Positions 9,815 through 15,321 of a DNA stretch of 15,321 bases are shown here, one piece after another. The notes under the pieces are model-generated. The model was not told where the DNA came from. It made no database searches and saw only the letters and a program-made list of their open reading frames with translations. Positions within the stretch are counted from its first letter, which is position 1. Every line of letters begins with the position of its first letter. The position numbers and the translations under genes are program-made. Origin of the DNA: an uncultured Synechococcus sp. (GTDB lineage Bacteria > Cyanobacteriota > Cyanobacteriia > PCC-6307 > Cyanobiaceae); contig CAJWIC010000013.1 in the NCBI GenBank assembly GCA_913040905.1, forward strand, positions 1 to 15,321. The letters are read 5' to 3'.

Positions 9815-10485
9815 CTGTAGGCCTGCACCTGCAGGTCGACTCCGGTAATCGCAGTTCCGACCACCACGTTGTCCGCGCCGGCCTCAAGGGCGGCGCGGGC
9901 CGCTGATGGCGAGGCGATTCCCCCCTCACAGACCACGCGAACCGACGTTTTCAACTCCTGCCGAAGCTCAGGCAGCAATGACAGGCCAGGCGGTGATTGG
10001 CCAGCGGTGTCTTCGGTGTAGCCGTACAGCGTGGTACCGACCCAATCACAACCCAGTTCAGCAGCGTTGAGTCCATTGGACACGCTGTCCACATCCGCCA
10101 TCAGTGGTGCCCGCAGCTCGGATCGGCAACGCTGGATCAGCTCCTCAAGCCTTTGGCCATCCGGCCGACGACGCTGGGTGGCATCCAAGGCGATCACATC
10201 GGCGCCAGCAGACCACACCGCTTGAACCTCTCTCCATCCCGGTGTGATGTAGACGGAGCTGTCGGGAAAAGTGCATTTCCACAGTCCGATGATCAGTGCA
10301 TCAGGGCAGCGGCGTCTCACCGCTCCGATGTGTTCCGGACTCTCCAGACGAACCCCGACAGCTCCGCAGCGCAACGACGCCTCAGCCATAGCAGCGATCA
10401 CCTGGGAATCACGCATGGGGGAACCCTGGGGTGCCTGCACCGAAACGATCAGTCCCTGATCAAGTCGTTCAGTCGTTGGGATCAT
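9796..10485 (-). CDS. nanE: Putative N-acetylmannosamine-6-phosphate 2-epimerase
   Basis: A 229-residue TIM-barrel protein of the NanE family, which interconverts ManNAc-6-P and GlcNAc-6-P. Features: the first strand GLIVSVQAP (11-19), Lys70 in IIGLWK and Glu187 in VRVVCEGGI, which correspond to the catalytic Lys and Glu of the family. GCDWVGTTLYGYT (145-157) matches the family signature, and GADNVVVGTAIT (203-214) is the phosphate-binding end. No sialic-acid lyase, kinase or transporter gene is present, so its pathway is unclear; amino-sugar salvage or cell-wall sugar supply are possible. It is the last gene of the ctaA-led minus-strand run, 6 nt after the 131-residue gene. Its stop directly abuts the groEL2 stop. 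Confidence 0.88.
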   Translation of the reverse strand: MIPTTERLDQGLIVSVQAPQGSPMRDSQVIAAMAEASLRCGAVGVRLESPEHIGAVRRRCPDALIIGLWKCTFPDSSVYITPGWREVQAVWSAGADVIALDATQRRRPDGQRLEELIQRCRSELRAPLMADVDSVSNGLNAAELGCDWVGTTLYGYTEDTAGQSPPGLSLLPELRQELKTSVRVVCEGGIASPSAARAALEAGADNVVVGTAITGVDLQVQAYSQGMKG

Positions 10486-10491
10486 CTGCGA

Positions 10492-10887
10492 TCAGGAGGC
10501 CTTCGGAAGGCTGTCATCACCGTTCACCAGCCATCGCCGCAGCGATCGAGGCGTGCTCAGCGGCGGTGCCTTGAACTCCTGCGAATCGTCAGCTGGGTCG
10601 TCGATCGAGGTGGTCGGATCGTCGAGAGCTCGGCTCACCTCGCTGAGTGATTGACGCAGTCCATGGGTCAACCGCTCGAATCGACCAGGCTGATCGAGTC
10701 CAGGCTCAACCTCCTCAACCGAATCGACAGACGAGAACTCAGGCAGAGAGTCCACACCGAACCGATGAACCCACTGGCTGCGTAAAAGCAGCAATCGACT
10801 CTGATCATCGGCCGCATGGGCGGCCTTCATCTGGTTGGCCAGAAGGGTCTGACGTTGGGACGGAGACTGGAACGTGGAGGTGAGCAC
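10492..10887 (-). CDS. Hypothetical acidic protein, 131 residues
   Basis: I do not recognise this family. The protein is soluble, with no signal or membrane segment. The first ~50 residues look helical (QRQTLLANQMKAAHAADDQS, then LLLLRSQWVHRFGVDSLPEF). The middle (50-110) is acidic and Ser/Asp-rich, probably disordered (SSVDSVEEVEPG, DDPTTSIDDPADDSQEF). The end has a conserved-looking basic piece STPRSLRRWLVNGDD. The start is GTG 10887, three bases after the permease stop; the in-frame TGA there excludes any earlier start, and Met20 is an alternative. Tight spacing on both sides (3 nt and 6 nt) makes translational coupling with the ABC permease and nanE likely. Function is unknown; a soluble partner of the exporter is one idea based only on position. 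Confidence 0.75.
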   Translation of the reverse strand: MLTSTFQSPSQRQTLLANQMKAAHAADDQSRLLLLRSQWVHRFGVDSLPEFSSVDSVEEVEPGLDQPGRFERLTHGLRQSLSEVSRALDDPTTSIDDPADDSQEFKAPPLSTPRSLRRWLVNGDDSLPKAS

Positions 10888-10890
10888 GGG

Positions 10891-11739
10891 TCAGGACAGC
10901 TTGCGGTTGAGCAAAGGGCGAATCAGAAGGAAGAGTCCAACGGTGAGGGCGACCAGGATGCTGAGACAGCCGAAACCGGTCACATCGCCGTAGGGAGCCT
11001 CCACAAGAACGGCTGAAAGATCCAATGGACCGCGATAGGCAGCACGTATGGGTTCAATCGCGAAGGTAAGGGGATTCAAAGCCGCAAGCCAGCCCAGCCA
11101 GGACGGCATGAACGACAGCGGGGCCAGGGCTGTGCTGGCGAACAACAGCGGCAGGTTGGCCACGAAGATGACAGCGATCAGCTCGATGTGCCCCGGCAGC
11201 GCGAAGGCCAGACCGAGGCTCAGGGCGGTGACCGCGAACACCAACAGCAGCAGAGTCAGCAGCACCAGGACAAGACCAGCACCGCCGGGCCAGCCGTAGC
11301 CCAGGGCTGCAGCCGTCAGCATGATGGCGAGGCTCTGCAGCAGACTCAGGGCGGTGATGTAGATCACCGAGGCCAGCACGATCGAACTGCGACTACGCAA
11401 AGGGGCTACCAGCAGACGATTGAGAAAACCGAACTCCCGATCGAACATCACCGGAAGTCCGGCATTCAAGGCACCACTGAAGGCGGTGAAGACGATCACG
11501 CCTGCTCCGAGAAATCTCCCGTAGCTCATTCCCCCAGGCAGCAGGCCCTCCGGTGCATTGGCGAACAGGGCACCGAAGAGGATCAACCAGATCAAGGGTT
11601 GAAGAATGCCGGCGATCAGCGTGGACGGACGACGCAGCAACTGCAGAAACAGTCGACGCGTCAGTGCCACGGTCTCCTGAATCAGCTCGGCAAAAGCGCC
11701 GCGGTCGTTGGCGAGGGAAGGCAGGGCAGACGGAGTCAT
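10891..11739 (-). CDS. ABC-2 type exporter permease (DrrB-like)
   Basis: An integral membrane subunit of ~282 residues with about six hydrophobic helices. It has the ABC-2 hallmark near the C-terminus: a membrane stretch followed by APLSFMPSWLGWLAALNPLT and then FAIEPIRAAY. An amphipathic N-terminal helix precedes TM1 (TLIAGILQPLIWLILFGALF), and GFLNRLLVAPLRSRSSIVLA is the usual coupling segment. With the ATPase encoded just upstream it should form an exporter of the DrrAB/multidrug or lipid type in the plasma membrane; the substrate cannot be read from sequence. I chose ATG 11739 (14-nt gap). TTG 11757 would overlap the ATPase stop by 4 nt (TTGA) and add six residues, and is a fair alternative. 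Confidence 0.87.
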   Translation of the reverse strand: MTPSALPSLANDRGAFAELIQETVALTRRLFLQLLRRPSTLIAGILQPLIWLILFGALFANAPEGLLPGGMSYGRFLGAGVIVFTAFSGALNAGLPVMFDREFGFLNRLLVAPLRSRSSIVLASVIYITALSLLQSLAIMLTAAALGYGWPGGAGLVLVLLTLLLLVFAVTALSLGLAFALPGHIELIAVIFVANLPLLFASTALAPLSFMPSWLGWLAALNPLTFAIEPIRAAYRGPLDLSAVLVEAPYGDVTGFGCLSILVALTVGLFLLIRPLLNRKLS

Positions 11740-11753
11740 GAGAATTGGCTCAC

Positions 11754-12767
11754 TCAACGCATGGACTGGCGCTTTTCCTGTTTGAGGTCGCGCTGACCGG
11801 CCAGGGCCAGCTCCGCATCCATCAGGGTTCGGCCTGTGGCCTGAAGGTAGACGTCATCAAGGCTGGGACGGCTTTGCGCAAGGGCAAAAACCGGCAACCC
11901 TTCATGATCCAGACATTGCCGCACGCGATTGATCACGGCTTCCTCATCGATCACGAGATTGAGCGAAAACCCCTGGGCCCGGTTCACCACCACCTGACGG
12001 ACTCCCTCCACCGGTTGCAGCAACTGACAGACCCGATCGGCTTCAGAGGCATCACTGAATTCCCGTACGCGCAGGGTGACGCGATCGCCACCAAGCTGCT
12101 GTTTCAGTCCATCTGGAGTGCCTTCTGCGATCACGCGCCCGGAATCAATGATCGCCATGCGATCAGCCAGGGCCTCGACCTCCTCGAGGTAATGGCTGCT
12201 GAGCAGCACACTGGTGCCCTGACTGACGAGCTGACGCAGGAGATCCCAGATGGCAGACCGGCTCTCGATATCAAGGCCGACGGTCGGTTCATCCAACACA
12301 AGAAGGCGGGGTCGGTGCAGCAGACCTGCCGCCAGATCAAGCCGGCGACGCATGCCACCGGAATAGGTCCCGCAGCGTCGATCCACCCAAGGCTCCATGG
12401 CCAACCGCTCGATCAGTTCCGCCATCCGCTGATCACGAATGCTGCGTGGCAAGTGATAGAGATCTCCCTGAAGCTGGAGCAGCTCACGGCCTGTGAGGAT
12501 TTTGTCGATGGCCACCTCCTGGGCCACGTAGCCAAGTTGCCGGCGTACCGCTCTGGGATCCGTCAAAGCGTCGAGACCGGCCACCTGGACGGATCCCGAG
12601 TCGGGTTCAAGCAGCGTGGCCAGGATGCGAAGTGTCGAGGTCTTGCCAGCGCCATTCGGACCCAGCAAGCCATAGAGGCAGGCCTCAGGAACGTCCAGGT
12701 TGAGGTCGTCGAGCGCCACAACAGTGCCGTAAGCCTTGTGCAGGTGCCGAAGTTCAATCAGAGGCAT
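11754..12767 (-). CDS. ABC transporter ATP-binding protein (DrrA-like)
   Basis: A 337-residue nucleotide-binding subunit. Walker A GPNGAGKT is at 36-43, the Q-loop at VAQEVAID (81-88), and the signature YSGGMRRRL at 135-143. Walker B LLVLDE is at 155-160, the D-loop GLD at 164-166, and switch His192 in SSHYLEEVE. All catalytic residues are intact. The ~100-residue C-terminal extension with RPSLDDVYLQATGRTL (DrrA-family ending) places it among daunorubicin-resistance-type export ATPases. It drives the permease encoded next. It lies 36 nt downstream of ctaB on the same strand, so it is probably co-transcribed with the heme A genes. That placement suggests, but does not show, a link to oxidase assembly or heme handling. 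Confidence 0.92.
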   Translation of the reverse strand: MPLIELRHLHKAYGTVVALDDLNLDVPEACLYGLLGPNGAGKTSTLRILATLLEPDSGSVQVAGLDALTDPRAVRRQLGYVAQEVAIDKILTGRELLQLQGDLYHLPRSIRDQRMAELIERLAMEPWVDRRCGTYSGGMRRRLDLAAGLLHRPRLLVLDEPTVGLDIESRSAIWDLLRQLVSQGTSVLLSSHYLEEVEALADRMAIIDSGRVIAEGTPDGLKQQLGGDRVTLRVREFSDASEADRVCQLLQPVEGVRQVVVNRAQGFSLNLVIDEEAVINRVRQCLDHEGLPVFALAQSRPSLDDVYLQATGRTLMDAELALAGQRDLKQEKRQSMR

Positions 12768-12803
12768 TGCACAGCCAAGCCAGAGACGGAATCTAAGGAC
12801 CGA

Positions 12804-13784
12804 TCAGACGATCGGCAGGCGCTGCAGACCGAACATCACCTGTTGATCAAAGCTTGAGGCGAGATCGGTGCGGCTGAGCATCAGCAACAGACAGATGCCG
12901 AATAGATAGAGAATCGACCATCGAAACAGTCCCTTGGCAGCCGTCAGGCTGTCGGGATCCATCGACAGGCGCTGGACCATCTGAATCAAACGGCCATTGA
13001 AGGGAAGCAGCATCATTCCGTAGAACACACCCCCCGTAGGCAGGGCCAGAACACCGAACCCGCTCAGCAGCACCGTGGCCCAGCCGTAGCGACGGATTGC
13101 CCTTGCTGTGACCACGGGGCCCTTGACCACCGGCAGCATCGGAATGCCGACAGCTCGGTAGTCCTCCCGAAGCAACAGCGCCAGCGCCCAGAAATGAGCG
13201 GGTGTCCAGACCATGACGAGCGCGAACAGCCACCATCCACCCAGGCCCACATGACCGGTCGCCGCAGCAGCTCCCACGAGGGGAGGAATGGCCCCTGCAA
13301 CGCCGCCGATGACGATGTTCTGCGTTGTCCGGGGTTTGAGAAGGGCGGTGTACAGCAGCACATAGCTGCAGAGCCCAAGCAGAGACAAGCCGGCGGCCAG
13401 GCAGTTCACACCGCTCACCAACAGCATGGCCGCCGCCAGGGTGCAGGAGATGGCACCGATGAACGCGCTTGTGGGGGACAAACGTCCCGATGGAAGGGCT
13501 CGGCCGCTGGTGCGCTTCATGCGGCCATCAAGATCCTGCTCCCAGAGACAGTTCAAGACTCCAGCAGCGGCAGAGGCCAGGGCCCCGCCACCCAGGGTGC
13601 AGACCAGACGGGGGGATGACAGGGGCCAACCCTCGGTGAGCGCCATACCACCGAGGGTGGTGGCCAGAAGCAGAGGAATCAGCCTTGGCTTGGCCACTTC
13701 AAGCCAGGGGGGAAGCTTGACGCGCTTCCTCGAGGGAACAACCTGATCGCGCGTGGGCAGGGCAGCGGAGATGGCTTCAGCCAT
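12804..13784 (-). CDS. ctaB: Protoheme IX farnesyltransferase (heme O synthase)
   Basis: A 326-residue membrane prenyltransferase (UbiA superfamily) that adds a farnesyl group to protoheme, giving heme O. Diagnostic motifs are [19 protein letters not shown] (28-46), [20 protein letters not shown] (78-97) with the Asp-rich metal site, and [20 protein letters not shown] with [25 protein letters not shown] followed by GIPMLP is the second Asp region. About nine membrane helices are expected. ATG 13784 overlaps the ctaA stop by 8 nt, which strongly suggests coupled translation. The frame stays open further upstream inside ctaA, but that extension is Trp/Cys-rich nonsense. Its product is the substrate of CtaA. 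Confidence 0.95.
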   Translation of the reverse strand: MAEAISAALPTRDQVVPSRKRVKLPPWLEVAKPRLIPLLLATTLGGMALTEGWPLSSPRLVCTLGGGALASAAAGVLNCLWEQDLDGRMKRTSGRALPSGRLSPTSAFIGAISCTLAAAMLLVSGVNCLAAGLSLLGLCSYVLLYTALLKPRTTQNIVIGGVAGAIPPLVGAAAATGHVGLGGWWLFALVMVWTPAHFWALALLLREDYRAVGIPMLPVVKGPVVTARAIRRYGWATVLLSGFGVLALPTGGVFYGMMLLPFNGRLIQMVQRLSMDPDSLTAAKGLFRWSILYLFGICLLLMLSRTDLASSFDQQVMFGLQRLPIV

Positions 13785-14706
13785 GACAGGGCTCCAGAGA
13801 AGAGTCGTTGAGAGCGACAGGACAGGGGACAGCAGCAACCGACGGGGGGCAGCGCACCAACAACGCCGCCAGAACACCCACCAGCAGTGCCGCCACCAGC
13901 TGATGGGCCACCGTGACCAGCGGCTGATCCAGACCGAGTCGGAGCGTGGTGATGCCGAGGCTGACCTGAATGGCCACAAGCAGAACCGCTGCAAGCAGAA
14001 GCGGCCACTGACGGCGGCTCCACCCACCGGCCAGCAACGCCACAACCACGAACAGAAGCACCACACCGGCGACGGGCGTTGCTGCAGAGCGATGCCAGAG
14101 CAGCCAGCGACAGGCATCACCGCCCGCAAGGCAGCGCTGAGCAGCCCAGGAGGTGGCCATGCGAGCTCCGAGGAGGCATTGACTCAGCACCCCACAGAGG
14201 GCCAAGGCCGACAACGGACGCCACCACCAGGGGGCCTGACCTTCGCCGGACTGCAGTAAACGCTGCGTGAATCCGCTGAGCAGGGCCACAAGCGTCAGCG
14301 CCAGAGCCAGATGAGCCGTGACGACTGCCGATGGCAGCAGCTGCAGCACCGTCAACGCCCCGAGACCGCCCTGGAGAGCGACCAGCAGCACCAACAATCC
14401 GCTCATCCAGGGGAGCCAACGGGGCAGCGATCGCCTCCAGACGACGGAGACAACGGCCATAACCACCAAAGCGACACCGATGACGAAGGCGTCAAGGCGA
14501 TGAAACCACTCCAGAAACACCTGAAGGTTCATCTGACGACCAGGCAGGAACGTCCCGTAGCAAAGGGGCCAATCCGGACAGGCCAGACCAGCCTCCATGA
14601 CACGGGTGGCCCCTCCGATCACCACAAGCGCGATCACAGCGACAACGAGGTGTGCCGCGAGACGTCCAAGACGGCGCCGCATTGGAGTCGTGGAAGAGAA
14701 CATCAT
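13777..14706 (-). CDS. ctaA: Heme A synthase (CtaA/Cox15)
   Basis: A 309-residue membrane enzyme that oxidises the C8 methyl of heme O to a formyl group, giving heme A for cytochrome c oxidase. Eight helices are expected. Four conserved heme-ligand histidines are placed as in the family: His69 (EWFHRLD), His132 (TAHLALA), His205 (LWHRSAA) and His268 (VAHQLVA). Cys43 and Cys49 in ACPDWPLC and a second pair, Cys192/Cys199, correspond to the extracytoplasmic disulfide pairs of the Bacillus-type enzyme. [10 protein letters not shown] precedes the first pair. The start is uncertain: ATG 14706 (taken here), the adjacent ATG 14703, ATG 14682 or GTG 14772. It is the first gene of the minus-strand run and diverges from ctaC. 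Confidence 0.93.
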   Translation of the reverse strand: MMFSSTTPMRRRLGRLAAHLVVAVIALVVIGGATRVMEAGLACPDWPLCYGTFLPGRQMNLQVFLEWFHRLDAFVIGVALVVMAVVSVVWRRSLPRWLPWMSGLLVLLVALQGGLGALTVLQLLPSAVVTAHLALALTLVALLSGFTQRLLQSGEGQAPWWWRPLSALALCGVLSQCLLGARMATSWAAQRCLAGGDACRWLLWHRSAATPVAGVVLLFVVVALLAGGWSRRQWPLLLAAVLLVAIQVSLGITTLRLGLDQPLVTVAHQLVAALLVGVLAALLVRCPPSVAAVPCPVALNDSSLEPCHG

Positions 14707-14763
14707 CGACCGTTCGTCTCGAGGGCTTGCGAAAGCCTGATCGGAACGTAGCGATGGCTGTTT

Positions 14764-14819
14764 GAACGTCACCTTGTGTGGACGTCTGCAACACCCTCAG
14801 GCCGTCGAAGGTGCACCTT
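14764..14819. promoter_or_regulatory. Repeats and 12-bp palindrome between ctaA and ctaC
   Basis: AAGGTGCACCTT (14808-14819) is a perfect 12-bp palindrome; half-site ACCTT recurs at 14771-14775. A direct repeat GRACGTC occurs at 14764-14770 and 14780-14786, one and a half helical turns apart. The palindrome ends 2 nt before the candidate ctaC -35 box, a position where a regulator could touch both divergent promoters. No known cyanobacterial regulator site was recognised. Confidence 0.45.
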
Positions 14820-14821
14820 TG

Positions 14822-14850
14822 CTGACACAAGCAGCGCCTTAAGAAACAAT
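14822..14850 (+). promoter_or_regulatory. Candidate sigma70 promoter of ctaC
   Basis: CTGACA (14822-14827, five of six to TTGACA), a 17-nt spacer and AACAAT (14845-14850, four of six to TATAAT) form a well-spaced promoter. Transcription would start near 14857 and leave a leader of about 50 nt before ATG 14906. Confidence 0.45.
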
Positions 14851-14905
14851 CCATGGAGATACAGAACTGGCTCCATACGCTGAAAAAGAGTTGGGTGCTG
14901 GAGCC

Positions 14906-15321
14906 ATGCAAATCCCATCAGCCATCGTCACTCTTGTGATCGGGATGCTCCTTGCATTGGGAGGGCTTTGGGTCGGCCAGAACATCAATCTTCTTCCAGT
15001 GGATGCCAGCGTGAACGCGCCGATTTACGACGAGCTCTTTCAGGTTCTGTTCACAATCGGAACCATCCTGTTTTTGGGCATCGTTGGGCTTCTGGTGTAC
15101 AGCCTGATCCGTTTTCGTCGCCGAAGCGATCAACTCGGTGACGGAATCGCCATCGAAGGCAATCTCCCCCTTGAGATTTTCTGGACCGCGGTTCCAGCGG
15201 TCGTTGTGCTCTTCGTGGGCCTCTACAGCTACGACATTTACGACCGGATGGGTGGAATGGTGCCGCTGGCTCATGACCACATGGCAGGGGCCCATGAACA
15301 GCGCATCTGGGGAGGCATCAG
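14906..15321 (+). CDS. ctaC: Cytochrome c oxidase subunit II, 5' part (runs off window)
   Basis: An open frame from ATG 14906 to the window edge (138 complete codons, no stop). The product starts MQIPSAIVTLVIGMLLALGG, a signal-anchor-like hydrophobic segment (~5-22). The two family helices follow at ~45-68 (ELFQVLFTIGTILFLGIVGL) and ~92-108. Between them lies YSLIRFRRR and then EGNLPLEIFWTAVPAVVV, the subunit II hallmark (E..WT..P) in the second helix. The periplasmic CuA domain with its Cys/His ligands lies beyond the window. Subunit II receives electrons from cytochrome c6 or plastocyanin in cyanobacterial aa3-type oxidase. A His/Met-rich loop (LAHDHMAGAHE) appears near the edge. Divergence from ctaA fits shared control of oxidase and its heme. 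Confidence 0.93.
   Translation, partial: MQIPSAIVTLVIGMLLALGGLWVGQNINLLPVDASVNAPIYDELFQVLFTIGTILFLGIVGLLVYSLIRFRRRSDQLGDGIAIEGNLPLEIFWTAVPAVVVLFVGLYSYDIYDRMGGMVPLAHDHMAGAHEQRIWGGI

Noticed and set aside
11745..12857. 370-codon plus-strand ORF opposite the ABC ATPase
   Set aside because: It is antisense to a complete ATP-binding cassette, and its sequence has no recognisable motif or domain.
13785..14129. N-terminal extension of the ctaB frame by 115 codons
   Set aside because: The extra residues are Trp/Cys/Arg-rich and lie inside ctaA in another frame; CtaB homology begins after ATG 13784.
12081..14434. HIP1 octamers GCGATCGC at 12081-12088 and 14427-14434
   Set aside because: I noticed only two in 15 kb, close to what base composition allows; there is no freshwater-type HIP1 enrichment.

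Overview
The window looks like core chromosome of a GC-rich marine picocyanobacterium, most likely Synechococcus. The clues are a second groEL without groES, a plastoquinone-type UbiA prenyltransferase, cytochrome oxidase assembly genes divergent from ctaC, very tight packing, and no phage or insertion-sequence genes. The genus is inferred from gene content and protein character; no database search was possible.

Left part (1-6995): the 3' two thirds of a tRNA-Val(CAC); a small RodZ-like membrane protein; convergent to it, a Ppx/GppA exopolyphosphatase; divergent from that, a UbiA prenyltransferase overlapping an LD-carboxypeptidase by 4 nt. The carboxypeptidase meets ispD (minus strand) tail to tail. 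Divergent from ispD, a small family-9-like glycosyltransferase is followed 9 nt later by a two-helix potassium channel with an RCK domain. Several of these serve envelope, isoprenoid and quinone metabolism.

Middle (6996-9795): fabG (fatty acid synthesis), a short minus-strand gene for a 58-residue one-helix membrane protein, and groEL2 with a Met/Gly-rich tail.

Right part (9796-15321): a probable six-gene minus-strand operon, ctaA - ctaB - ABC ATPase - ABC permease - 131-residue hypothetical - nanE. Junctions run from an 8-nt overlap to a 36-nt gap. CtaB and CtaA turn protoheme into heme O and then heme A for cytochrome c oxidase. Divergent from ctaA, ctaC (oxidase subunit II) starts and runs off the window edge. 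The ctaA-ctaC gap holds a perfect 12-bp palindrome just upstream of a plausible sigma70 promoter.

There is no sign of CRISPR, defence islands, integrases or transposons, and I did not find a clearly new multi-gene system. The best leads are the DrrAB-like exporter tied to heme A synthesis with two extra genes, the ctaA/ctaC control region, and hairpins that contain the stop codons of convergent genes.
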